From an uncultured delta proteobacterium (lineage in GTDB: Bacteria; Desulfobacterota; Desulfobulbia; Desulfobulbales; Desulfocapsaceae): a DNA stretch of 64,000 bases. Shown piece after piece: positions 49,686-59,814 of this stretch. Every line of letters starts with the position of its first letter. Position 1 is the stretch's first letter. The notes under the pieces were generated by a model. That model did no database searches. It saw only the letters and a list, made by a program, of their open reading frames with translations, and had not been told where the DNA came from. Both the position numbers and the translations under genes were made by a program. The stretch spans positions 1-64,000 of the forward strand of contig CAIUQR010000032.1 in the NCBI GenBank assembly GCA_903901335.1. Reading direction: 5' to 3'.

Positions 49686-49814
49686 CTATTTCCAGCTGTC
49701 CGCCTTGCCGATGATGATATCGGAAGGTGCTATTTTGTCAAGAATTGTATAACCGACACAGTGAAGGAGGAGGACTCGGGCATTAACCACATAGGTTTGG
49801 CCTGCTTGCGGCAA
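49686..49814 (-). CDS. Possible short ORF or gene remnant (42 aa)
   Basis: TTG start: MPQAGQTYVVNARVLLLHCVGYTILDKIAPSDIIIGKADSWK; protein-like composition, no ATG. Confidence 0.25.
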   Translation of the reverse strand: MPQAGQTYVVNARVLLLHCVGYTILDKIAPSDIIIGKADSWK

Positions 49815-49911
49815 TCCCGTTTGTCTGTTAATGGTACGCTAGGCGAGCGGAAAAATCAATAGGCCGACCACCACAGCAGAATCCATATATACCGACCCCT
49901 GATAACACTGC

Positions 49912-51318
49912 ATGAAAAGCATGAAAAAAAAAGAACAATCTCTTGCCGCTACGCTCTGGGTGATTGCCGCAGTTCAGTTTTTGACCCCTTTCATGTTCTC
50001 GGCGGTAGGGGTTGCTTTGCCGACGATCGGTCATGAATTTGCAGCGAGTGCCGTTCATCTTGGACTGATCGAAATGGTCTACATACTTGGCGTAGCCCTG
50101 TTCCTGCTCCCCATGGGCAGATTCGCCGATATCCATGGACGGAAACGGATCTTTCTTACCGGCAACTTCCTGATTATCCTGGCCACACTCGCCTTATCAC
50201 TCGCACCGACAATTGAATTTCTCATACTTTTCCGTTTTCTCCAAGGCGTCTGCGCAGCCATGATAACCTCGACAAGCCTTGCCATACTCACCTCCGTTTT
50301 TCCCAAAGAACGGCTCGGAAGGGCTATGGGAGTGGTTGTCAGTAGTGTATATCTCGGCATTTCGGCCGGACCGACTCTGGCAGGATTGATGGTTGAGTTT
50401 TTGAACTGGCGCTGGATCTTCTACAGTGCCGTCCCTGTGGAACTCATTACCTTGATCTTTGCCGTGACACGGCTGAAAGGCGAATGGACCGGCTCCAAAG
50501 GGGAGGCATTTGACTGGGTGGGCAGCATCCTCTATATAGCCGCACTGTTTGGAATAATAGTCGGAATCGTGGAGGTCCATGATTTTCCTTCGGCCTGGTG
50601 GTTTGCCTGTGGCGGCATCGGCGTTTTTGCTGCATTTCTGGTATATGAGACACGAATCTCCTCTCCGCTCTTTCCCTTGAAAAGGGTTGTCTCTAACAAA
50701 ATGTTTGCATTCAGTAATCTTGCTACCTGGCTCAATTATGCGGCATCCTTCGGGATCATGTTTTTTTTCAGTATCTATCTCCAAGTCATCAAAGGTGTCT
50801 CTCCTAAAAATACAGGACTTATCCTGATTATCCAGCCACTTCTTCAGGCGGCCTGCTCCCCATATGCCGGCAGGATGTCGGACAGATACCCGCCGGCCTT
50901 TATCGCAACAGCCGGTATGGCCCTCTGCACCCTGGGGATTGCTCTGTCGGCAATGCTGAATGCGACAAGCCCATTTCTGATGATCTACGGCATCCTGCTC
51001 CTTATGGGCCTGGGTTTCGGCTTTTTTTCCTCACCGAACAATACCGCCATCATGGGCAGTATCGGCCCCGGTGAGTACGGTATGGCCTCCAGCTTAATTG
51101 CCACCATGCGAACGACAGGCATGTTGACAGGCATGACCATTATTACCGTCCTGCTGTCGCATTTTCTCGGTGACCGGCCTGTGACAGTGGAAACCGGGAA
51201 GGAATTTCTCCTGGCTATGAAAACCGCCATGATCCTGTTCAGTATCATGGGGATATTCGCAATTGGCCTTTCTCTTGGCCGGACACCGGGTTGGGAATCA
51301 AGGAGAAGTGATTCTTGA
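49912..51318 (+). CDS. MFS drug:H+ antiporter (EmrB/QacA-like)
   Basis: LPTIGHEFAASAVHLGLIEMVYILGVALFLLPMGRFADIHGRKRIFLTG; many TM helices. Confidence 0.9.
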   Translation: MKSMKKKEQSLAATLWVIAAVQFLTPFMFSAVGVALPTIGHEFAASAVHLGLIEMVYILGVALFLLPMGRFADIHGRKRIFLTGNFLIILATLALSLAPTIEFLILFRFLQGVCAAMITSTSLAILTSVFPKERLGRAMGVVVSSVYLGISAGPTLAGLMVEFLNWRWIFYSAVPVELITLIFAVTRLKGEWTGSKGEAFDWVGSILYIAALFGIIVGIVEVHDFPSAWWFACGGIGVFAAFLVYETRISSPLFPLKRVVSNKMFAFSNLATWLNYAASFGIMFFFSIYLQVIKGVSPKNTGLILIIQPLLQAACSPYAGRMSDRYPPAFIATAGMALCTLGIALSAMLNATSPFLMIYGILLLMGLGFGFFSSPNNTAIMGSIGPGEYGMASSLIATMRTTGMLTGMTIITVLLSHFLGDRPVTVETGKEFLLAMKTAMILFSIMGIFAIGLSLGRTPGWESRRSDS

Positions 51319-51335
51319 CAAAGGTCAGTCGGAAT

Positions 51336-52154
51336 TCAAATCCTCTCGGCCACCACCGGATTCGACATCATGCCGACACCCTCTATTTCGGTTTCCAGCA
51401 CATCCCCGGGTTTTAGAAATACAGGTGGATTTCGTGTAAAACCAACTCCATTTGGCGTACCGGTCAGAATGACCGTCCCCGGCAGAAGGGTGGTACTTTC
51501 TGAAAGAAAGGCGATGATCTCCGCCACGGAAAAGATCATATCCGAGGTGGACGCATGCTGCATCACCTTCCCGTTGAGTCTGCATTCCACGGACAGCTTC
51601 TGCGGATCGGCAATCTCATCGGCAGTAACCAGTTCCGGCCCCAGCGGGCAGAAGGTATCAAAGCTCTTCCCCCTGGACCACTGTTTTCCACCGGAATGTT
51701 TCTGCCATATCCTGGCTGAAACATCATTGGCGCAGGTGTAGCCAAGGACATATCCGAGAGCATCTTCCTTCTTGACGTTCTTTGCTGTTTTACCTATGAT
51801 TACGGCAAGTTCTGCTTCATAATCAACCTGGAGCGGTTCCAGGCAGGAAACCGGGATCTGAATGTTCGCCCCTGCCCCGGTAACAGCCCCCGGATTCTTC
51901 ATAAAAAGGACCGGGTAATCAGGGAGAGAAGCACCTGTTTCAGCCGCATGCAACTTGTAATTCAAACCGATACAGAGAATTGCAGCAGGATTGACAGGAG
52001 ACAGCAGCTCTTTCACCACAACCTTCTGGTTCGTCACCTCCATTCCGGAAAAAATATCTCCGCGGATAACAGTGGCAGTCGTTTTGTTAAATTGGCAACC
52101 TGTAAATATCTGGCCTTCATTGCCTTTACATCGTACTATACGCATGGAAGCCAT
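51336..52154 (-). CDS. Fumarylacetoacetate hydrolase family protein
   Basis: CIGLNYKLHAAETGASLPDYPVLFMKNPGAVTGAGANI; DYEAELAVIIGKTAKNV; VILTGTPNGVGFTRNPPVFLKPGDVLETEIEGVG. Confidence 0.93.
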   Translation of the reverse strand: MASMRIVRCKGNEGQIFTGCQFNKTTATVIRGDIFSGMEVTNQKVVVKELLSPVNPAAILCIGLNYKLHAAETGASLPDYPVLFMKNPGAVTGAGANIQIPVSCLEPLQVDYEAELAVIIGKTAKNVKKEDALGYVLGYTCANDVSARIWQKHSGGKQWSRGKSFDTFCPLGPELVTADEIADPQKLSVECRLNGKVMQHASTSDMIFSVAEIIAFLSESTTLLPGTVILTGTPNGVGFTRNPPVFLKPGDVLETEIEGVGMMSNPVVAERI

Positions 52155-52231
52155 CCTCCTTATCTTTTATTTTCAAGTGCTTACACCATATCTTTTTACA
52201 GAAAAACAGGCGCAGACATTCACCTCTCCAG

Positions 52232-53764
52232 TTAACCATCAGTCTTCTTCCAGTTACGGACCAGCTCAAGAAGTGTCCTGACCCCGATCCCCGAAGGTCC
52301 TTTGGGTATATACGATTTTTCAGTAAAATCCCAAGCGGTCCCGGCGATATCGAGATGGGCCCAGACCGTCTTGCCGACAAATTTTTCCAGATAGGCCGCC
52401 GCCGTAATCGTCCCGCCGTCACGTCCGCCCGCATTTTTTATATCGGCCACCTTTGAGTCAATCTGTTTTGTGTAATCCTTCCCCAGCGGCAGCCTCCAAA
52501 GCGGCTCGCCACTGCGCTCACCCGCCTCGACAAGACGGTTCACAAGGGCATCGTTATTGCTTAACAGCCCGGTGTAATGATGCCCCAAGCCGATTATTGC
52601 AGCTCCCGTCAATGTCGCAAGATCAATGACGCAATCCGGCTTGAATTTCTTGATTCCATAGGCCAGGGCATCAGCCAGAATCATTCTTCCTTCAGCATCG
52701 GTGTTCACAATTTCGGATGTAATTCCCCCATAGTGACTGATAACATCGCCCGGTTTGACAGCTGAGCTCCCGGACATATTATCGGTTGCCGGGATCATCG
52801 CAATAATATTCAGGTCCGGTTTTTCAACACCTACCGCCTGCATGAAGGCAAGGACCGCAGCCCCTCCGCACATGTCATATTTCATATCCTCCATCCCGGC
52901 CGCAGGTTTCAGGCTGATCCCACCTGAATCGAAGGTCAGCCCTTTGCCGACGAGAAGGAGGGTCTGTTTATTTTTTTTGGCACTGTATTCAAGGATCACC
53001 ATTTTCGGCGGCTCCGATGACCCCTGGTTGACCGCCAGAATCCCACCCATTTTCAGCCGCCGCATATCCTTTTTTTCCAGGACCCGGCATTTCATCGCAT
53101 ATTTCCCGGCCAATGTTCGTGCCAGGATCGCAAAATTCTCCGCTGTCCATTTATTCGCCGGTTCGTTGGCCATATCCCTGGCAAGACAGGCAGCCTTGGC
53201 CGCGTTTTCCCCCATGGCCATGCCCCGGCGGACCGATGTCTCGGAAGAATCGGAAACCAGGATCACCTCCTGGAGTCCCGGATAGATTTTTTCTTCCGGA
53301 TCAGGCTTTTTATATTTTACAAAGCGATAGTCGCCCAGAGCCACTCCCTCGACTATGCATTCGGTCGTCTGTACAACATCTATCTTCTCCAGCTCGGGGA
53401 GCCGGATCATGATTCGCGAAGCCTTCACCTTCTCCGATAGCTTCGCAATACCGCCACCAAATTTTCGTAACAATTCCCGAATCTCTGTAACTGCAGTATC
53501 GGGGCCGATCTTGCCGATGCCGCAAATCGCCATACGCTTTGCCGGTATCCCGGATCCGGTTTGTTCGGACTCCGGATATAAAAGTATCTGCTCGCCGCTC
53601 TTCCCCGAAAAATCTCCTAATTCATATGCCTTCTGCAAAGGATTACTGATGGCCTTATCACAATCCTCAAATCCCTTGTCGGATTGAATAAAACAATAGA
53701 TAAACACATCACCGCCGAATTTTCCGAGATCTTCCGAGGCCACCGTAAATTGAGTAAAATCCAT
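52232..53764 (-). CDS. pepA: Leucyl aminopeptidase (M17)
   Basis: LVGKGLTFDSGGISLKPAAGMEDMKYDMCGGA; NTDAEGRMILADAL. Confidence 0.95.
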   Translation of the reverse strand: MDFTQFTVASEDLGKFGGDVFIYCFIQSDKGFEDCDKAISNPLQKAYELGDFSGKSGEQILLYPESEQTGSGIPAKRMAICGIGKIGPDTAVTEIRELLRKFGGGIAKLSEKVKASRIMIRLPELEKIDVVQTTECIVEGVALGDYRFVKYKKPDPEEKIYPGLQEVILVSDSSETSVRRGMAMGENAAKAACLARDMANEPANKWTAENFAILARTLAGKYAMKCRVLEKKDMRRLKMGGILAVNQGSSEPPKMVILEYSAKKNKQTLLLVGKGLTFDSGGISLKPAAGMEDMKYDMCGGAAVLAFMQAVGVEKPDLNIIAMIPATDNMSGSSAVKPGDVISHYGGITSEIVNTDAEGRMILADALAYGIKKFKPDCVIDLATLTGAAIIGLGHHYTGLLSNNDALVNRLVEAGERSGEPLWRLPLGKDYTKQIDSKVADIKNAGGRDGGTITAAAYLEKFVGKTVWAHLDIAGTAWDFTEKSYIPKGPSGIGVRTLLELVRNWKKTDG

Positions 53765-53961
53765 CCGTATTCCTTAAAATACTCCATTTTAAACGTTTAT
53801 CAGAATATCGCTGTCCTGGTGTATACTCCCGTGATATTATCAAGGATGCCGGAGTCTGATCCGAATCAATCCCGGTCTCTTTCCGTTAAAGCGATAACAA
53901 TTTGATTGTCAATGACAATTTGATTATTATTAATCAAATCACAAACGACAAATCAATAAAT

Positions 53962-55020
53962 ATGGAGACTTTCGTGTTGCACACACTTCTGACCGCCGTC
54001 ATCCTCTCGATTTGCATAACAGCATTCTGCTCCGTATGTGAGGCCGTTCTCTATTCAATATCGACGAGTCAGGTTGAAATGTTGAAAAAATCCGGTCACT
54101 CATCCGCCGACCTCCTCCAGAATCTGAGAACTGATATAGATGAACCGATCACCGCCATTCTGACCCTGAGCACCATCGCCACTACACTTGGTGCCGGCAT
54201 TGCCGGAGCCGCCGCAGCAAAACTGTTTGGGGATGAAAATCTGATCTGGTTTTCAGGTGCTTTTACTCTCTCTATCCTGATCTTATCAGAAATTATCCCA
54301 AAAACTCTGGGAGTAAGTTTTGCCATCAAACTTGCCCCCTTTGTCGCCGTCCCTTTACACTGGATGGTCTTCTTTCTCAAACCGATTGTCTGGACTTGCC
54401 GATCAATCACCAGACTCCTTCCTCAGAGCAAAGATGAAGGGAACTACTCGGCGGAGGAACTGCAGACCATTGCCGCCCTTTCCCTTAAATCCGGTGGAAT
54501 TGAGGCCGATCAGGAAAGGGTCATAGCCAATATTCTTGAATTACAAACCAAAATAGTGCGTCACGTGATGACTCCCCGGACCGTCACCTTTTCACTTAAC
54601 GAGCATCTGACCGTGGCAGAGGCCATGAAACTGTCGAGTGAACTGAGCAGTCACAGCCGTGTGCCGGTCTACGACAAGGAACCTGACAACGTTACCGGAA
54701 TCATCATGCGAAAAGATGTCCTTCTTGCCGCAGCCGAAAGTAAATTACAGCTCACTCTGTCGAGGCTCATGCAACCCGTTCACTTTGTACCCGAAACCGC
54801 TCCCCTTAATCGCATTCTCATCGATTTTTTTGACCGGCGCCAGCATCTTTTTGTGGTCGTTGATGAGTACGGTTCAATGACCGGGATTATTTCCATGGAA
54901 GACATTCTTGAGGAAATCGTCGGCCGTGAGATCATCGATGAATCGGATAAAACACGCGATATGCGTGAACTTGCAAGAAAGCTGACCCTGGAGGCGCGAA
55001 GAAAACAGAAAAACACCTGA
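53962..55020 (+). CDS. CNNM/CBS-pair transporter-associated protein (DUF21, HlyC/CorC family)
   Basis: TLGAGIAGAAAAKLFGDE; SEIIPKTLGV; CBS HVMTPRTVTFSL...FVVVDEYGSMTGIISMEDILEEIVGREI. Confidence 0.9.
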   Translation: METFVLHTLLTAVILSICITAFCSVCEAVLYSISTSQVEMLKKSGHSSADLLQNLRTDIDEPITAILTLSTIATTLGAGIAGAAAAKLFGDENLIWFSGAFTLSILILSEIIPKTLGVSFAIKLAPFVAVPLHWMVFFLKPIVWTCRSITRLLPQSKDEGNYSAEELQTIAALSLKSGGIEADQERVIANILELQTKIVRHVMTPRTVTFSLNEHLTVAEAMKLSSELSSHSRVPVYDKEPDNVTGIIMRKDVLLAAAESKLQLTLSRLMQPVHFVPETAPLNRILIDFFDRRQHLFVVVDEYGSMTGIISMEDILEEIVGREIIDESDKTRDMRELARKLTLEARRKQKNT

Positions 55021-55610
55021 TTGTTCAGCTTCTGCAATTTCCACTATACAACAGCCAATCCGAGTAACGTCATTACACCGGAGGCAAGTTTATCATACAA
55101 AAAGCGCGACCAAAACCTTTTCTATCAAATTTACTTAGCGTGCTGTTACTTATTAATGATAAGATATTTCATGCTCTACGACCTGGAAATATTCGTCTGG
55201 AGAATAGCAATTAAAAAGCATCACGGACCACTCCGACAAAAGATATTAAATACATATATGTTATTTATTTTATATATAATTACAAACACCCATGCCTCTT
55301 CTTCACCGCTCTCCTGCAAGCAGTTCGTTACCCCTGAGGCCGTTCCGTCACGGTATGCCTGGTGTACGAATCACTGTCTTGTATTTACATTATTGTAGCT
55401 TTTTTTGGGGGCGGATATTAATCTATAAGGGTTTAATTCGGAAGCCGCATCGAATAAACACAGTTGTTCCGTTTTATCCTCCAACCTGCTGCATTCAACG
55501 GAAAGAACATTGACGATGTTCGCCTTTGGGCGCGGAGGCAAAGAGCGTATCAACTACTGATAAGTAATGGTTGCAGGTTATTCGTTAATTTCAAAAAGTG
55601 GAGAACAACA

Positions 55611-56588
55611 ATGAAATCCCCAGTACGTGTTGCAATTACAGGTGCAGCCGGCCAGATCAGCTATTCGATTATCTTTCGCATTGCCAGTGGCAGTATGCTT
55701 GGTGATGATCAACCCGTTATTCTGCAGCTCCTGGAAATACCTCCGGCAATGGGCGCATTGAATGGCGTGGTAATGGAACTCAATGACTGCGCCTTCCCTC
55801 TCGTCCATGGCATCATCCCCACAGATGATCCCAATGTTGCCTTTAAAGATGTTGATTTTGCAATACTTGTAGGTGCTCGCCCACGCGGGCCGGGCATGGA
55901 ACGCTCCGATCTTCTGAAGGCAAATGCCGCCATCTTCTCCGTACAGGGCAAGGCCTTGAACGATCATGCCAAACGAAACGTGAGAGTCCTTGTTGTCGGT
56001 AATCCCGCCAACACGAACGCCCTCATTACCCTGAAAAACGCCCCCGATCTGAACCCTCGCAACATCACCGCTATGATGCGACTCGATCATAATAGATCTC
56101 TGTCTCAGATTGCCGAAAAGACCGGCAGCCACACCACGAAGGTGGAAAAAATGGTTGTCTGGGGCAATCACTCAGCCACCCAGTATCCTGACATCAGCTA
56201 CGCAACAGTTGACGGTGCGCCGGTAAAATCAAAGGTCGATGATGACTGGAATGTCAATACGTTTATTCCTGTCGTGCAGCAGCGTGGAGCGGCCATCATC
56301 AAGGCACGGGGAGCATCTTCCGCCGCCTCCGCCGCCTCCGCCGCCGTTGACCATATGCGTACCTGGACACTCGGCAGCAAAGGCCAATGGGTCAGCATGG
56401 GTGTCTACAGCAAGGGAAACTCCTATGGAATCAATGATGATATCATTTATTCCTTTCCGATTACCTGTGAAAATGGTGAATGGAAAGAGGTCACCGGTCT
56501 GAAAGTGAGTGATTTCAGCCGTGAGCGTATGAGCCTCACGGAAAATGAATTGCTGAGCGAGAAAGCCGCGATTGCTGATCTGCTTTAA
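55611..56588 (+). CDS. mdh: Malate dehydrogenase
   Basis: [58 protein letters not shown] track start 55464 is an upstream extension. Confidence 0.95.
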   Translation: MKSPVRVAITGAAGQISYSIIFRIASGSMLGDDQPVILQLLEIPPAMGALNGVVMELNDCAFPLVHGIIPTDDPNVAFKDVDFAILVGARPRGPGMERSDLLKANAAIFSVQGKALNDHAKRNVRVLVVGNPANTNALITLKNAPDLNPRNITAMMRLDHNRSLSQIAEKTGSHTTKVEKMVVWGNHSATQYPDISYATVDGAPVKSKVDDDWNVNTFIPVVQQRGAAIIKARGASSAASAASAAVDHMRTWTLGSKGQWVSMGVYSKGNSYGINDDIIYSFPITCENGEWKEVTGLKVSDFSRERMSLTENELLSEKAAIADLL

Positions 56589-56615
56589 GCCGTTTTCCTG
56601 AAAACGTGTTGTATT

Positions 56616-56649
56616 AAAAAAAGGGTGCTCGTCTGAACACCCTTTTTTT
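56616..56649. terminator. Bidirectional rho-independent terminator between mdh and the EamA gene
   Basis: AAAAAAAGGGTG-N10-CACCCTTTTTTT. Confidence 0.85.
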
Positions 56650-56665
56650 ATGCCCCTTCCTGATG

Positions 56666-57574
56666 TCAATCATCACGCATGATCCGTGCCCTGTATACAC
56701 GCGTCGGTAAAGCCAGTACGAGCAGACCGGAGAGAATAAGAAGGAGCCCGCACCATGCCGTCCCGGATAACCTCTCACCAACAACCAAGACTCCGAGGAC
56801 AGCGGCCGTCATTGGTTCGGCAAGAGACAGGGTAACGGCTGAAGAAACAGGAACAATCTTCAGACCGCTGGCAAAAAGCCAATATGCAACCCCTGTGGCC
56901 AGAACCCCCAGATGCAGCATCAACAACCAGCCACGAGGGATGGTCAACCAGTGCAGATCTCCGGTAAAGAGCAGTGGCGATAAAAACAGCGCTCCGGTAC
57001 AAAAAATGACTGCGGTCACATCCTCGGCTGCTTTGCCGGGTAACATGAGTTTCATCGCCAGGGCATAGGCCGCATAGGAAAACCCGGCGGCAGCTGAGAG
57101 CAGTATACCGATACCATCAGCATGAAGATCCCGGGAATCCAACAACAGCATCGAGCTGCCGAACAGGGCCATACCTGTTGAAACAATCCAGCGCCGTCCA
57201 ACTTTTTTCCTCTGAAAAATGAAATCGAGAAGACCGGCGAAGACAGGAGAAGAACCTATCCCGACAATTGTGCCGATTGCAACCCCGGTCCGATAGACTC
57301 CCCAGAAAAAACAGACCTGATAGGCTGCGACAAAAAAGCCGGCAAGGAGCGTCAGGCCGGCAGGCCACACCTGTCGCCGCAGTCCTCCCCGTGACAGGGC
57401 GAGCAGAACCAGGGACATGCCGCCCACCAGCAGACGTACGGCTCCGATGGTCTGGGGTGAACTGGCAGCCGGTGCAAGCGCCTGGGATGTCCCGGTCGTT
57501 CCCCACAGTATCGCGGCGGCGATGATCAATACTATGCCTTTACCAGTGGTTGTAGTGGTATTGTTTGCTGACAT
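56666..57574 (-). CDS. EamA/DMT family transporter
   Basis: ILWGTTGTSQALAP; ten TM helices; SAAVTLSLAEPMTAAVLGVLVVGERLS. Confidence 0.9.
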   Translation of the reverse strand: MSANNTTTTTGKGIVLIIAAAILWGTTGTSQALAPAASSPQTIGAVRLLVGGMSLVLLALSRGGLRRQVWPAGLTLLAGFFVAAYQVCFFWGVYRTGVAIGTIVGIGSSPVFAGLLDFIFQRKKVGRRWIVSTGMALFGSSMLLLDSRDLHADGIGILLSAAAGFSYAAYALAMKLMLPGKAAEDVTAVIFCTGALFLSPLLFTGDLHWLTIPRGWLLMLHLGVLATGVAYWLFASGLKIVPVSSAVTLSLAEPMTAAVLGVLVVGERLSGTAWCGLLLILSGLLVLALPTRVYRARIMRDD

Positions 57575-57676
57575 GTTTGTGAAAAATGGATGACACCTGA
57601 TTTGGATGGAAATGAAGGATTGTGTTATGCCAGGTTAAAGGACATGTCGAAAGAGAAACGTTTTGTACCTTCCTTA

Positions 57677-57877
57677 TTAGCCACCTCTGTTGACAAGCCA
57701 GCATATTAACAGCCCGCTTGTCACCGTAACGATCCCGACGATACGGAGTTGTTTGGGGTCCATTTGACTGAGTTTCTGCAACCAGTTCTGCATCATATCA
57801 GGTGCTGCAGCATACGGCAGACCTTCAAGAATCAACACCATTCCTACAAGAAGAAGCAAGAGTTTCATTGGAAACAA
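57677..57877 (-). CDS. DUF2065 (YjeT-like) small membrane protein
   Basis: LLLLVGMVLILEGLPYAAAPDMMQNWLQKLSQMDPKQLRIVGIVTVTSGLLICWLV. Confidence 0.8.
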   Translation of the reverse strand: MFPMKLLLLLVGMVLILEGLPYAAAPDMMQNWLQKLSQMDPKQLRIVGIVTVTSGLLICWLVNRGG

Positions 57878-58172
57878 TTAAACGATTTTGTTATTGTTTT
57901 GCGTCAATGAAGACATTGACCATCGCCAGGTTCAGGCTATCTGAAAGGATATCGTCTTATTCAATTGCTTTTTCCATATACACCTAATAATATGACAGGA
58001 GATCGGGGGTCCCGAAAGAAGGGCCTCTTTTTTTTGGGGGGACCACTCAATGGGCATTGCTGCCAATGTTCCTTGCTGGAACCCACAAAAACGAGAATAA
58101 TGACGATAACAGACTTCACCATTTACGAGCAACTCTTTTCATTCTAATAATGATTCTATACCATTTCTGAAC

Positions 58173-59228
58173 ATGAATAATCCTGAACAGTCAAAATATA
58201 AGGAAGCCGGCGTCGATATCGATAAAGGAAACACGTTTGTTAAAAACATCAAAGACATCGTTGCCTCAACGCATCAACGTGGTGTTTTGAATGAAATCGG
58301 CGGTTTCTCGAGCTTTTTTGCCATCGATACCGGAAAATTCAAAAAGCCCGTCCTTGTTTCCTCTACCGATGGCGTCGGTACAAAGCTTATCATCGCCAAC
58401 TTGTGTAATAAACATGATACAATCGGCATCGATCTGGTTGCCATGTGTGTGAATGACATCATTGTCGGAGGTGCCACCCCTCTCTGTTTTCTTGATTATT
58501 TTTCTTCAGGGAAACTGGATATCGATACGGCAACCGAGGTTGTCAGAGGTATCGCCGAAGGATGTCGTCAGGCAAAATGTTCGCTGGTCGGCGGCGAAAC
58601 AGCAGAGATGCCCGGTCTCTATAAGCCCGGAGACTACGATCTTGCCGGTTTCACTGTAGGTATTGCCGATCGCGATGCAATAATTGATGGCTCGGAGATC
58701 AGGGTTGGAAATTCCATCATCGGGCTGGCCTCCAGCGGGCTGCATTCAAATGGTTTTTCCCTGGTCAGAAAGATCTGTTTTGACGACCTCAAACTCACTG
58801 TTGACATGCAGATCGAAGAATTGGGATGCACCTTGGGTGAAGAACTTCTCAAACCCACCAGGATCTATGTCCAATCCGTCCTGAATGTGCTCAGGAAATT
58901 TCGTATTAATGGCATGGTCCATAATACCGGCGGCGGATTTATTGACAATACTCCCCGCATATTACCGAAAGGCTGCAAGGCAGTCATCGACAGGTCCAGC
59001 TGGTCAATACCGCCTGTTTTCGATTTTCTGGAAAAGAAAGGGAGAGTCAGCAGGGAGGAAATGTACCGGACATTTAATATGGGTATCGGCCTGATGGTCA
59101 TCGTCGATGAAGAGACCACCGACGATATCGTCCATCAGTTCAGCGCCCTTGGCGAGGGTCCTTTCATAATAGGAAAGATCACCGCCCGGAAGGATGAACG
59201 CGACCCGGCGGTTGAACTGCTGAACTGA
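58173..59228 (+). CDS. purM: Phosphoribosylformylglycinamidine cyclo-ligase
   Basis: YKEAGVDIDKGN; VSSTDGVGTKLIIA; GGETAEMPGLYKPGDYDLAGF; GLASSGLHSNGFSLVRK. Confidence 0.97.
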   Translation: MNNPEQSKYKEAGVDIDKGNTFVKNIKDIVASTHQRGVLNEIGGFSSFFAIDTGKFKKPVLVSSTDGVGTKLIIANLCNKHDTIGIDLVAMCVNDIIVGGATPLCFLDYFSSGKLDIDTATEVVRGIAEGCRQAKCSLVGGETAEMPGLYKPGDYDLAGFTVGIADRDAIIDGSEIRVGNSIIGLASSGLHSNGFSLVRKICFDDLKLTVDMQIEELGCTLGEELLKPTRIYVQSVLNVLRKFRINGMVHNTGGGFIDNTPRILPKGCKAVIDRSSWSIPPVFDFLEKKGRVSREEMYRTFNMGIGLMVIVDEETTDDIVHQFSALGEGPFIIGKITARKDERDPAVELLN

Positions 59229-59286
59229 AGCATCCTCTGCAAAATTCGGGTTCATTCACTTCACATGCATGAATCCGAATTTTTAT

Positions 59287-59808
59287 TCATCTGCCGCAAT
59301 CACTCGTGCCGCCTTGTATCTTGTCCAGGGCATGCGGAAGAGCGGGCAGGAGTACCTCAATATTTTCCCTCGCCGCTTTTGTGCTGCCGGGAAGATTAAT
59401 TATCAGACTTTTCCCGCGAATTCCAGCTCTAGCTCTCGACAACACGGCATGAGGGGTCATCCGGAGGCTCGCTGCCCGCATTGCCTCTGCCATGCCGGGG
59501 ATATCTTTTTCTATCACCCCCTGCATTGCCTCCGGAGTCACATCGGTAGGCGCAACCCCCGTCCCGCCGGTGGTCACGATCAGGTCGATTTTCCTGTTGT
59601 CGATAAGATCAAGAAGTGTTTCAACAATTACCTCCCGATCATCGGGCACAATCACATACGCACTGAAGAAATACCCTTCCTCCTGCAACAGCCCCTGCAG
59701 AAGTTTACCGCTGGTATCTTCGCGCTCTCCCCGCGACCCCCTGTCACTCATGGTTACCACGGCAAAGCTGAATCGTTGTGCCCCCTCCCTCATCCCAGGT
59801 TCTCCCAC
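59287..59808 (-). CDS. MogA/MoaB-family molybdopterin biosynthesis protein
   Basis: TMSDRGSRGEREDTSG; DLIVTTGGTGVAPTDVTPEAM; INLPGSTKAARENIE. Confidence 0.88.
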   Translation of the reverse strand: MGEPGMREGAQRFSFAVVTMSDRGSRGEREDTSGKLLQGLLQEEGYFFSAYVIVPDDREVIVETLLDLIDNRKIDLIVTTGGTGVAPTDVTPEAMQGVIEKDIPGMAEAMRAASLRMTPHAVLSRARAGIRGKSLIINLPGSTKAARENIEVLLPALPHALDKIQGGTSDCGR

Positions 59809-59814
59809 ATGCAG

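Noticed and set aside
55021-55600. Plus-strand ORFs of 73-125 aa in the gap before mdh
   Set aside because: AT-rich, low-complexity translations with no motif; treated as non-coding intergenic DNA.
56319-56345. Three tandem copies of TCCGCCGCC inside mdh
   Set aside because: Encodes [14 protein letters not shown], essentially the normal conserved malate dehydrogenase segment, so a codon-level coincidence is enough.
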